Origin: Melioribacteraceae bacterium
GTDB taxonomy: Bacteria; Bacteroidota; Ignavibacteria; Ignavibacteriales; Melioribacteraceae
DNA length: 46,040 nt
Direction: 5' to 3'
NCBI GenBank assembly: GCA_023230485.1
Contig: JALNXG010000025.1
Coordinates: 1-46,040, forward strand
Positions within the stretch are counted from its first letter, which is position 1; the number at the start of each line of letters is the position of its first letter. A model generated the notes under the pieces. The model was not told where the DNA came from. It was given only the letters and a program-made list of their open reading frames with translations, and ran no database searches. Position numbers and translations under genes: made by a program. Below, piece after piece: positions 18,937-26,949 of this stretch.

Positions 18937-20037
18937 TTGAAAAAATTGGTTGCGAAAATAAAAGTTTCAACACCCGGAAGAATATGTTTATTTGGTGAGC
19001 ATCAAGATTACTTAAATCTTCCGATTATTGCATCTGCGATATCGAAAAGAATTTATATTGAAGGTTATAAAAGACTCGATTCGATGGTGAATATACAAAT
19101 GCCCGATATTGGTAAACATGAATCATTTTATTTGAGTGGCCCATTAAAATATGAAATAGAGAGGGATTATTTAAGAAGTACAATTAATGTTTTATTGAGA
19201 GAAAAATTTACCTTCTCAAAGGGATTTGATTGTATAATACATGGTGAAATACCAATAAATGCGGGTACTTCATCATCATCAGCATTAATTGTATCGTGGA
19301 TAAATTTCTTAACGCGATTAAGTGATCAAGAAATAATAATGCCAGCAGAAGAGATCGCTTTATTGGCTTATAAAGCGGAAGTATTGGAATTTTCTGAACC
19401 GGGTGGAATGATGGATCATTATTCAACAGCTATTGGTGGGATTATTGGTTTGAAATCTTTTAATGGAATTAAAGTAGAAAAAATTAATGCAAAGCTTGGT
19501 GCTTTTATTCTTGGTAATTCAGGTGAACCAAAAGATACGAAACAGATACTAGCTAGAGTGAAAAATGGCGTGATTGAGATAAAAGATTATCTAAAGAAAA
19601 GTGATAATGAATTTTCACTTCAAACAATTTTACAAAAGGATGTAAAAAAATATAGATCATCATTAAATGCTGATCAATATGAATTACTTTGTGGTACAAT
19701 AAATAACAGAGATATAACAATGGAAGCAGAACAAGTATTAAAAACAGAGCCGCTTAATCATATAAAAATTGGTGAATTACTTAACAAGCATCAAGCAGTC
19801 TTGAGAGATATCCTAAAAATATCAACTACAAAAATTGATAGAATGATTGAATTAGCATTAGAAGCAGGGGCTTATGGTGCAAAGATTAATGGTTCAGGCG
19901 GTGGCGGATGTATGTTTGCTTATGCTCCCGAAAATCCTGAAAAAGTAATGGCAGCGATTAATACTATTGGCAAAGAAGCATATATAATATATTCTGAAAA
20001 CGGAACTCAAGATGATATAATGGAGGCAGTGGCATGA
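18937..20037 (+). CDS. GHMP-family sugar kinase (galactokinase-like)
   Basis: 366 residues. The three family motifs are present: GRICLFGEHQDY at 14-25 (compare the galactokinase GRxNLIGEHTDY), the phosphate-binding AGTSSSSA at 109-116, and GSGGGGC at 319-325. The enzyme should phosphorylate a sugar at C1 using ATP. The first motif differs from true galactokinases after DY, so the sugar may not be galactose. TTG 18937 is the start, with AGGAGAAGG just upstream. Its stop overlaps the ATG of the following nucleotidyltransferase (ATGA), so kinase and nucleotidyltransferase are coupled, which suggests a sugar to sugar-1-phosphate to NDP-sugar route. Confidence 0.85.
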   Translation: MKKLVAKIKVSTPGRICLFGEHQDYLNLPIIASAISKRIYIEGYKRLDSMVNIQMPDIGKHESFYLSGPLKYEIERDYLRSTINVLLREKFTFSKGFDCIIHGEIPINAGTSSSSALIVSWINFLTRLSDQEIIMPAEEIALLAYKAEVLEFSEPGGMMDHYSTAIGGIIGLKSFNGIKVEKINAKLGAFILGNSGEPKDTKQILARVKNGVIEIKDYLKKSDNEFSLQTILQKDVKKYRSSLNADQYELLCGTINNRDITMEAEQVLKTEPLNHIKIGELLNKHQAVLRDILKISTTKIDRMIELALEAGAYGAKINGSGGGGCMFAYAPENPEKVMAAINTIGKEAYIIYSENGTQDDIMEAVA

Positions 20038-20903
20038 ATGAAAGACTAGTGATATTAGCAGGAGGCATTTCTTCACGAATGAAAAAGCCGGCGGAAAAAG
20101 TAGAGCTTGATGAAGCTACATTATTGGATGCGGAAAAAAAATCTAAATCGATGATACGTGTTGGCACTGATGATAGACCGTTTCTTGATTATCTTTTATA
20201 CAACGTGAGTAAGACCTCAATTAAGGATGTAGTAATACTAATCGGTGAAAAAGACGATTCAATTAAACAATATTATGGAGAGGGGAAAAATAATCAGTTT
20301 CTTGGACTTACGATTTCTTATGCTATTCAACCAATACCGAAAGGAAGAGAAAAACCGTTAGGAACGGCAGACGCCTTATACCATGCTCTTATTGCTCGCC
20401 CTGATTGGTCAGGTAATAGTTTTTATATCTGCAATAGTGATAACCTTTATTCCATTGAAGTGTTCGAAATACTAATCAATTCTGAATACAAAAATGCTTT
20501 AATCGATTATGATAGAGATGGGCTGAATTTTGAAACAAAAAGGATAGAAGGATTTGCAGTTACGGAGAAAAATGAAGAGGGTTTCCTACTTAATATTATA
20601 GAAAAACCTGATGGTGATACGATTGAAAATTTAAGAAAGCGATTTGGTTTTGTTGGTGTAAGTATGAATATCTTCAAATTTGATTACGATATAATATTAA
20701 AGATGTTGGAAGAAACTCCATTGAATCCGATAAGGAAGGAGAAGGAGATACCTACTTCTATAATGATGCTCATTCAGCAAAATAAGGGAGAAGTCTTTAC
20801 TTATTACCGTAAAGAGCATGTTCCGGATCTTACAAGTAAAGATGATATAATTCCGGTAAGAGAATACTTAGAAAAAAACTTTTCACACTTGGAAATTAGA
20901 TAA
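20034..20903 (+). CDS. Sugar-phosphate nucleotidyltransferase
   Basis: 289 residues. The N-terminus VILAGGISSRM is the nucleotide-binding signature of the NTP_transferase fold, although an insertion of about 25 residues separates it from the usual lysine segment (KSMIRVG). An NSDNLYS segment gives the metal-binding aspartate and IIEKPDG a sugar-binding loop. The protein would join a sugar 1-phosphate to an NTP. It overlaps the kinase gene by four bases with GGAGG upstream of the ATG, and it is the last gene before a new promoter. Which nucleotide and sugar it uses cannot be told. Confidence 0.83.
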   Translation: MNERLVILAGGISSRMKKPAEKVELDEATLLDAEKKSKSMIRVGTDDRPFLDYLLYNVSKTSIKDVVILIGEKDDSIKQYYGEGKNNQFLGLTISYAIQPIPKGREKPLGTADALYHALIARPDWSGNSFYICNSDNLYSIEVFEILINSEYKNALIDYDRDGLNFETKRIEGFAVTEKNEEGFLLNIIEKPDGDTIENLRKRFGFVGVSMNIFKFDYDIILKMLEETPLNPIRKEKEIPTSIMMLIQQNKGEVFTYYRKEHVPDLTSKDDIIPVREYLEKNFSHLEIR

Positions 20904-20914
20904 ATACTAATATT

Positions 20915-20948
20915 TTGTTTTAAGATTGGAAGTTATTTTCTATCTTTC
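20915..20948 (+). promoter_or_regulatory. Predicted promoter of the aldolase-galM-GH3-symporter operon
   Basis: TTTG ending at 20917 and TATCTTTC at 20941-20948 are 23 bp apart, close to TTG-N(17-23)-TAnnTTTG with one mismatch at the last base. It lies in the 75-base gap between convergent-looking metabolic blocks and 31 bases before the aldolase ATG. Confidence 0.4.
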
Positions 20949-20978
20949 CTTCCATTAAAAAACATTAATGATTCCGAT

Positions 20979-21644
20979 ATGATTCATTTGCAAATGCTCA
21001 AAAGTCACATTATAGAAATAGGTAAGCGGATGTGGATCCGTGGGTATATTGCTGCGAATGATGGGAATATTTCTGTGCGTATTTCTGATGAATCACTATT
21101 AATTACAGCCGCCGGAGTTTCAAAAGGATTTTTAGAACCTGAAATGATACTCCAGATAACTATTGATGGAAAATTAGTACATCCAAATTCCAAATACCAT
21201 CCATCGAGCGAGACGAAAATGCACTTGGAAGCATATAAGCAAAGGAATGATATAAAAGCGATAGTTCATGCTCATCCTCCTTACGCCACAAGCTTTGCTT
21301 CCTCCGGAATCCCATTAGATAAACCCTTATTACCTGAATCTGTTATGACTCTTGGGAAAGTAATGATTGCTGATTTTGCAATTCCTTCAACTGATGAAGT
21401 CCCTAATTCTATTAGTGATTTGATTAAAAGGAGTGATGTTGTTTTACTTTCAAATCATGGGGCTATGGCAGTTGGAGAAGACCTATTCTCGGCATATAAT
21501 AAAATGGAAGTACTTGAACATTCTGCACATATAACGTTTAATGCAATGCAATTAGGCAAAATGAATTTAATTCCTGAAGAGAAGAAAAAAATACTGATTG
21601 ATTTAAGAAAAAAGTTTAATTTTTCAGGTAGAATTATTGAATAA
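20979..21644 (+). CDS. Class II aldolase, L-fuculose-phosphate aldolase type
   Basis: 221 residues, the size of FucA. Zinc-binding histidines H97 and H99 lie in VHAHPPYA and H160 in SNHGAM, and the catalytic acid E78 in SSETKMH. Such enzymes split a ketose 1-phosphate (for example fuculose or rhamnulose 1-phosphate) into dihydroxyacetone phosphate and an aldehyde. The ATG has no clear Shine-Dalgarno sequence, but the upstream ATG at 20969 closes within five codons. It heads an operon with an aldose epimerase, GH3 and a symporter. The matching isomerase and ketokinase are not in the window. Confidence 0.85.
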   Translation: MIHLQMLKSHIIEIGKRMWIRGYIAANDGNISVRISDESLLITAAGVSKGFLEPEMILQITIDGKLVHPNSKYHPSSETKMHLEAYKQRNDIKAIVHAHPPYATSFASSGIPLDKPLLPESVMTLGKVMIADFAIPSTDEVPNSISDLIKRSDVVLLSNHGAMAVGEDLFSAYNKMEVLEHSAHITFNAMQLGKMNLIPEEKKKILIDLRKKFNFSGRIIE

Positions 21645-21668
21645 AATAATAATCATAAAGAGCATAAT

Positions 21669-22814
21669 ATGAAAAAAATGAGTGTCATAATGGTTGGTCT
21701 TTTGCTAATATCAATATTAGCAGTCGGATGCAGCAAAGATAAAAAAGTTGCCGAAGTTAAGAAAAGTCCATTTGGGTTAATGCCTGATGGAAGGGCTGTT
21801 TCTTTATTCACTTTGACCAATGGTGATTTAGTTGTAAAAATCACTAATTATGGTGGAACTATTGTATCTATTGAAATGCCTGATAGACATGGCAAAGTTG
21901 ATGATATAGTAGTCGGTTATGACAATCTAAAAAGTTTCATAAGAAACAGTCCATATTTTGGTGCAATAGTTGGAAGATATGCAAATAGAATTGCAAACGG
22001 GAAATTTTGGTTGGATAGTGTAGAGTATAAGTTAGCAATTAATGATAAGCCAAATACATTGCATGGTGGTAAAGTAGGTTTTGATAAAGTTCTTTGGGAT
22101 GCTCAAGAATTTAAGAAAGATGGTATTGTCGGTGTTCAATTAAATTATATCAGTAAAGATGGAGAAGAAGGTTATCCGGGTAATCTGAGTGTAAAAGTAA
22201 TTTATTCCTTAAATGCTGATAATGAATTGAAAATAAATTATGAAGCAACGACAGATAAAAAGACTGTTATAAATTTAAGTAATCATACTTATTTCAATTT
22301 ATTAGATGGTGGCAAGTCATCCATATTAGATCATGAACTTATGATAGATGCAAATTCAATAACACCAATAGACTCTTTATTAATCCCGACAGGGAAAATA
22401 AAAAGTGTAAAAGGAACGGCAATGGATTTTACATCTTATAAAAAAATTGGGAAAGAAATTGAAAAAAAGACTGAACAATTGGAGTTTGGCAAAGGGTACG
22501 ATCACAATTTTGTAATTAGCCAGCCATGGGGAATTTTACGTCCGATTGCAAAAGTTAGAGAATCAAAAACAGGAAGAGTATTAGAGCTTTCTTCTACTGA
22601 ACCGGGATTACAATTTTATTCAGGTAATTTTTTAGATGGTTCAATTATCGGAAAAAATAAAACAAAATATAATTTCCGAAATGCTTTTGTATTAGAGCCA
22701 CAGCACTTTCCCGATTCTCCTAATCAGCTTGGTTTCCCATCAGTAGTATTAGAACCAGGAAGGAGATATCAATCAACAAGTGTATATAGTTTTAGGGTTG
22801 AGAGCCGCAATTAA
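21669..22814 (+). CDS. galM: Aldose 1-epimerase (galactose mutarotase), lipoprotein
   Basis: 381 residues. A lipoprotein signal peptide ends LAVGC (Cys near residue 21), so this mutarotase is predicted in the cell envelope, unlike the cytoplasmic E. coli enzyme. The family motifs are clear: YGGTIVSIEMPDRHG, GRYANRIANG, NLSNHTYFNL with the catalytic histidine, and VLEPQHFPDSPN with the catalytic glutamate. It would interconvert alpha and beta anomers of sugars released outside the inner membrane. It starts 24 bases after the aldolase gene and ends two bases before the GH3 start. Confidence 0.93.
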   Translation: MKKMSVIMVGLLLISILAVGCSKDKKVAEVKKSPFGLMPDGRAVSLFTLTNGDLVVKITNYGGTIVSIEMPDRHGKVDDIVVGYDNLKSFIRNSPYFGAIVGRYANRIANGKFWLDSVEYKLAINDKPNTLHGGKVGFDKVLWDAQEFKKDGIVGVQLNYISKDGEEGYPGNLSVKVIYSLNADNELKINYEATTDKKTVINLSNHTYFNLLDGGKSSILDHELMIDANSITPIDSLLIPTGKIKSVKGTAMDFTSYKKIGKEIEKKTEQLEFGKGYDHNFVISQPWGILRPIAKVRESKTGRVLELSSTEPGLQFYSGNFLDGSIIGKNKTKYNFRNAFVLEPQHFPDSPNQLGFPSVVLEPGRRYQSTSVYSFRVESRN

Positions 22815-22816
22815 AA

Positions 22817-24997
22817 TTGATTCGACCTACTGATAATATTGCGATGAAAAAATTCATCTCCGAATTAATGGAGAAAATGACACTAGAAGAGAAAGTGGGG
22901 CAGATGCATCAGATAGCGGGCAATGATGCCGTTTCCGGTCCGCTTAATCCGAGTAGTAATGATGGAGAAGATTTAAGGAGGGGACTTGTCGGCTCAATGC
23001 TCAATGTTGTAGGTGCTGATAAAACTTATAAATATCAGAAGATTGTTGTTGAAGAATCACGTCTCGGAATACCATTAATATTTGGGCATGACGTTATTCA
23101 TGGATGTAAAACAATTTTTCCTATTCCATTAGCTGAGTCATGCAGTTGGGATTTAGATATAATCAAGCGAAGTGCACGCATCTCGGCTATTGAAGCGTCA
23201 GCGATGGGATTGCATTGGACTTTTGCACCGATGGTGGATATAGCACGAGATCCACGATGGGGAAGAATAGCAGAAGGAGGGGGAGAAGATACTTATCTTG
23301 GTTCATTGATAGCTGCGGCAAGAGTAAAAGGATTTCAAGGGGATGACTTAAATTCATTAGATACAGTTGCGGCATGTGCAAAACATTTCGCCGCTTATGG
23401 TGCCGCTGAAGCAGGAAGAGATTATAATCAAGTTGATATCTCCGAGAATAATTTAAGAAATATTTATTTGCCTCCATTCAAATCTGCTTTAGATGCTGGC
23501 GTTGCTTCGTTTATGAATGCCTTCAATACACTTAACGGAATACCAGCAACAATAAATGAACTATTAGTAAAATCAATATTAAAAGATGAATGGAAGTTCG
23601 ATGGGATTATAGTTTCGGATTATAATTCTATCGGTGAATTAATTCAGCATGGTGTTGCCGCTGATAAAAAAGAATGTGCAGAGCTTGCAGCAAATGCTCT
23701 TTGCGATATGGATATGTCAGGATATTGTTACCGTGATCATCTTGTAGAATTGGTAAAAGAAGGGATTGTTTCAGAAGTTATTGTCGATTCGGCGGTTGAA
23801 AAAATACTCACCTTGAAATATAAACTTGGATTATTCGATGATCCTTATCGATACTGCAAACCTAATAGGGAAAGTGAAATAATATTAAGTCATACAAATC
23901 GGCAAGTGGCTAGAGAATGCGCTCGCAAATCGATTGTATTATTGAAAAATGAAGGGACCCTTCCTCTTACGAAATCTTCTGCGATTAGAAAGATCGCTTT
24001 AATCGGTCCTCTCGCAAATAATAAATTCGATATGCTTGGAAGTTGGTATTGTGCTGGCGATGAAAATGATGTAGTGAGTTTTTATGATGGATTGAAGAAC
24101 CGATTCGGAAGTGATTACGAAATTAATTATTGCAAAGGATGTGAAATTGATTCTGAGGTGAAGGAAGATTTTAGTGAAGCAATTGGCTTAGCAGAAAAAT
24201 CAGATTTAATTTTTGCATTTGTCGGTGAAGCGGGATTAATGTCAGGTGAAGCAAGCTGTCGAACAAACATTTTACTACCTGGTAACCAATTAGAATTATT
24301 AAAAGCACTAAAACAAACAGGGAAAAAATTAATAGTAGCACTTTCGAATGGAAGACCATTAGAAATAAATTGGATAGAAGAAAATGCAGATGCAATATTA
24401 GAGACATGGTTTCTTGGAATTGAGGCAGGCAATGCATTGGCGGAGGTTATTTCTGGAGATTTTAATCCATCAGCAAAATTAACTGTTTCATTTCCGAGGA
24501 ATGTAGGGCAGATCCCGATTTACTATAATCACTTAAATACAGGCAGACCGCTTTACGAAAGCCCGAATGAACATTACCGATCACGATATTTAGATTCTTC
24601 AGTTGAACCATTATATCCATTCGGATATGGATTAAGCTATACTAAATTCGAGTTTTCTAATTTTTCTTTAAGTAAAAATAAAATTGCCGAAATAGAAGAA
24701 TTAGTAGCAAGTGTAGACATCAAGAATATAGGCGAAATATCAGGCGAAGAAATTGTTCAGCTTTATATTCATGATAAAGTGGCAACACTAAGCCGACCAG
24801 TGAGAGAATTAAAAGCATTCAAAAAAATATCTTTGCAAGCAGGCGAAACTAAAAAAGTTAAATTTAGTTTATCAGATGAAGATTTTAAGTATTACGATAA
24901 AAACAATAAATGGAATATTGAGCCGGGAATAATTGAAATATTTGTGGGTGCTAATTCGCAAGACCTACTAATGAAAGAGATCGAAATAACAAAATAA
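22817..24997 (+). CDS. GH3 beta-glucosidase, cytoplasmic
   Basis: 726 residues of the BglX layout: TIM barrel, alpha/beta sandwich and C-terminal fibronectin-like domain (FVGANSQD near the end). The nucleophile is Asp268 in GIIVSDYN. The KHFAAYGAAEAGRDYN and PRWGRIAEG segments are diagnostic. It has no signal peptide, so it should hydrolyse imported oligosaccharides in the cytoplasm, and beta-1,2-linked glucobiose is plausible given the GH144-type genes. The start is TTG 22817 by the longest frame. ATG 22844 gives a protein 9 residues shorter and also begins before the conserved domain. Neither has a strong ribosome-binding site. Confidence 0.9.
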   Translation: MIRPTDNIAMKKFISELMEKMTLEEKVGQMHQIAGNDAVSGPLNPSSNDGEDLRRGLVGSMLNVVGADKTYKYQKIVVEESRLGIPLIFGHDVIHGCKTIFPIPLAESCSWDLDIIKRSARISAIEASAMGLHWTFAPMVDIARDPRWGRIAEGGGEDTYLGSLIAAARVKGFQGDDLNSLDTVAACAKHFAAYGAAEAGRDYNQVDISENNLRNIYLPPFKSALDAGVASFMNAFNTLNGIPATINELLVKSILKDEWKFDGIIVSDYNSIGELIQHGVAADKKECAELAANALCDMDMSGYCYRDHLVELVKEGIVSEVIVDSAVEKILTLKYKLGLFDDPYRYCKPNRESEIILSHTNRQVARECARKSIVLLKNEGTLPLTKSSAIRKIALIGPLANNKFDMLGSWYCAGDENDVVSFYDGLKNRFGSDYEINYCKGCEIDSEVKEDFSEAIGLAEKSDLIFAFVGEAGLMSGEASCRTNILLPGNQLELLKALKQTGKKLIVALSNGRPLEINWIEENADAILETWFLGIEAGNALAEVISGDFNPSAKLTVSFPRNVGQIPIYYNHLNTGRPLYESPNEHYRSRYLDSSVEPLYPFGYGLSYTKFEFSNFSLSKNKIAEIEELVASVDIKNIGEISGEEIVQLYIHDKVATLSRPVRELKAFKKISLQAGETKKVKFSLSDEDFKYYDKNNKWNIEPGIIEIFVGANSQDLLMKEIEITK

Positions 24998-25022
24998 TAA
25001 ATGAATAATCAGGAATAATAAA

Positions 25023-26555
25023 ATGGAAATGGGTTTTCTTGATATTGCGGTGTTTTTCCTATTTGTATCGTTTGTAGTAGGAATAAGTATGTATAAAAGT
25101 AGAAAAGAAGAAACGGGTGAAGATTTCTTTCTTGCGAGTAGAAGTTTGATCTGGCCAATGATTGGTATCTCGTTGATTGCGGCAAATATCTCTACTGAGC
25201 AATTTGTCGGTATGTCTGGGCAGGGAGCTGGCAATGTAGGATTAGCGATTGCAAGTTATGAATGGATGGCTGCGATAACACTTGTCTTTGTAGCGTTTTA
25301 TTTTTTACCAAAATTTCTTGAAAGTGGAATTTATACGATCCCCGAATTTTTGGAATATCGATATAATTCTACTGCACGTTCATTGATGGCATTCTATACA
25401 ATGCTGATTTATGTCGGTGTAACAATCGCAGCAGTAATCTATTCGGGTGGGATCACAATTCAAACGATATTTAACGTTAATATGGAAACTGCTATATGGG
25501 GCATTGCTATAGTAGCCGCATTATATACAGCATGGGGCGGACTGAAAGCGGTGGCTTGGGCTGATCTTTTTCAAGGCAGCGCATTAATGATTGGTGGTGT
25601 TATCGTTCTGATTTTTGGATTGATTGCAGTTGGAGGTATTGATTCCTTTTTCGCACAGAATAAAGATAAGATGCACATGATATTACCGGCGGATCATCCT
25701 GTATTGCCATGGACTGCATTAGTTATTGGTTTATGGATTCCGAATATCTATTACTGGGGATTGAATCAATATATCACACAACGAACTTTAGCCGCACAAA
25801 ATTTGAAGCAGGGGCAGATGGGTGTAATCTTTGCTGCGGGATTAAAATTATTCATTCCTTTTATTATTGTTTTCCCGGGAATTATAGCCTCACAATTATA
25901 TAGCGGCACAATGAGTAATACTGATGCCGCCTATCCGTTATTAATAAAAAATTTAATACCTGTTGGACTTCGTGGATTTATGCTTGCCGCAATCGCAGGT
26001 GCTGTAATCTCTACATTGGCTTCGATGTTAAATTCTGCTTCTACAATTTTTACAATGGACTTTTATAAGAGATATATCAAAAAAGATGCATCTCATAAAC
26101 AATTAATAATTTCGGGAAGATTGGCAACTATAGTATTTGTTGTTCTCGGAGCATTGGTTGCTCCTTATTTGGGAGATCCAAGATTTATGGGAATCTTCAC
26201 TTACATACAAGAATTTCAGGGATATATTTCTCCCGGAATTTTAGCTGCATTTATTTTCGGATTCGCTGTTAAGAAAGCTCCTCCTATGGCGGGAGTAGCG
26301 GCATTAGTATTATGCGTTCCGATTTATGGACTTCTACAATATTTCTATGGTGAGATTGCATTCTTGAATAGAATGGCAATTACATTCGGAATTATTTTAG
26401 TGGTAATGACTGCACTAACTATATATCGACCACTAAAGGAGCCGATAAAAATGCCAAAGCGTACTGATTTTGATATGACAACCGACCCGAAAGTAAAGTG
26501 GTTTGGAGCATTCGTTGTAATATCTGTATTAGTACTTTACGGAATCTTCTGGTAA
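25023..26555 (+). CDS. Sodium/solute symporter (SSS family), SGLT-like
   Basis: 510 residues with about 13-14 membrane helices. Family features include EDFFLASRSLIWPMIGISLIAANIS, YTAWGGLKAVAWADLFQG and the C-terminal half TLASMLNSASTIFTMDFY. The resemblance to sodium/glucose transporters is stronger than in the other two symporters of this window. It is the last gene of the aldolase-galM-GH3 operon, so it probably carries a sugar. Its last codons are duplicated downstream (see the direct repeat), and a terminator follows. Confidence 0.93.
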   Translation: MEMGFLDIAVFFLFVSFVVGISMYKSRKEETGEDFFLASRSLIWPMIGISLIAANISTEQFVGMSGQGAGNVGLAIASYEWMAAITLVFVAFYFLPKFLESGIYTIPEFLEYRYNSTARSLMAFYTMLIYVGVTIAAVIYSGGITIQTIFNVNMETAIWGIAIVAALYTAWGGLKAVAWADLFQGSALMIGGVIVLIFGLIAVGGIDSFFAQNKDKMHMILPADHPVLPWTALVIGLWIPNIYYWGLNQYITQRTLAAQNLKQGQMGVIFAAGLKLFIPFIIVFPGIIASQLYSGTMSNTDAAYPLLIKNLIPVGLRGFMLAAIAGAVISTLASMLNSASTIFTMDFYKRYIKKDASHKQLIISGRLATIVFVVLGALVAPYLGDPRFMGIFTYIQEFQGYISPGILAAFIFGFAVKKAPPMAGVAALVLCVPIYGLLQYFYGEIAFLNRMAITFGIILVVMTALTIYRPLKEPIKMPKRTDFDMTTDPKVKWFGAFVVISVLVLYGIFW

Positions 26556-26614
26556 GAGTTGAAATAGTTCGGAGAATTCTTATCACATTACTAGTGTTAC
26601 GGAATCTTCTGGTA
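26536..26614 (+). repeat. 18-bp direct repeat spanning the symporter stop codon
   Basis: TTACGGAATCTTCTGGTA occurs at 26536-26553 and again at 26597-26614, 61 bp apart. The first copy encodes the last residues of the symporter. The bases after both copies remain alike, each leading to AATAG. It looks like the scar of a short tandem duplication. Confidence 0.8.
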
Positions 26615-26622
26615 GAATTTAT

Positions 26623-26655
26623 AATAGCTGCCTTTACTAAGGCAGCTATTTAATC
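26623..26655 (+). terminator. Terminator of the aldolase-GH3-symporter operon
   Basis: A perfect 12-bp stem, AATAGCTGCCTT with AAGGCAGCTATT, closes a TACT loop, then TTAATC. It ends the operon and could also work on the other strand. The gap from 26556 to 26949 holds this terminator, an 18-bp repeat copy, three 18-bp tandem units, a promoter and an operator, but no credible gene. Confidence 0.85.
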
Positions 26656-26669
26656 TTCAAGTTTTCCTA

Positions 26670-26723
26670 AAACCTCACATTCTTATAAAACATTACATTT
26701 CTTTCAAACCTTGCATTTTATAT
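26670..26723 (+). repeat. Three imperfect 18-bp tandem units
   Basis: Units start at 26670, 26688 and 26706, exactly 18 bp apart. Each opens with a 12-base core of the form AAAC(C/A)T(C/T)(A/G)CATT followed by a six-base AT-rich spacer. They lie about 145-200 bp upstream of the thiolase promoter. They could be binding sites for a regulator or a decaying minisatellite. Confidence 0.6.
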
Positions 26724-26866
26724 AAAAAAGAACAACTTTATTAAGAATACGATTTTTGTTGATTTAGTTAAAACTATGGTTACAAATTATTTGATCACAG
26801 AGTTAGATTATAACTTATCATATTTTGCTACTCTTTTTTAAAGCATAAATATGATAACGATAATTC

Positions 26867-26895
26867 TTGCCTTTAAATTATCTTTTCATTATGTT
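26867..26895 (+). promoter_or_regulatory. Predicted promoter of the thiolase operon
   Basis: TTGCCT at 26867-26872 and TATGTT at 26890-26895 are 17 bp apart, or TTG-N20-TATGTTG in the Bacteroidota reading. The same spacing is found at the lacI promoter. The expected start near 26902 abuts the palindrome. Confidence 0.55.
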
Positions 26896-26902
26896 GCGAG
26901 TG

Positions 26903-26918
26903 TTTGAAACGTTTCAAA
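26903..26918 (+). promoter_or_regulatory. Operator-like 16-bp perfect palindrome upstream of the thiolase gene
   Basis: TTTGAAAC/GTTTCAAA is a perfect palindrome with a central CpG and contains TGAAACGTTTCA, a typical LacI-family (Cra/CcpA-like) core. It starts 7 bp after the predicted -10 box, as at lacI. The protein that binds it is unknown: an unlinked LacI-type factor or the GbsR-type regulator encoded two genes on are the candidates. Confidence 0.75.
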
Positions 26919-26949
26919 TATATAAAACGCTAACACAAGGAATTAGGAT

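Noticed and set aside
26775..26840. A 21-codon ORF (ATG 26775 to TAA 26840) in the gap before the thiolase gene
   Set aside because: It has no ribosome-binding site, no hydrophobic or other recognisable pattern, and lies between a terminator and the promoter of another gene.
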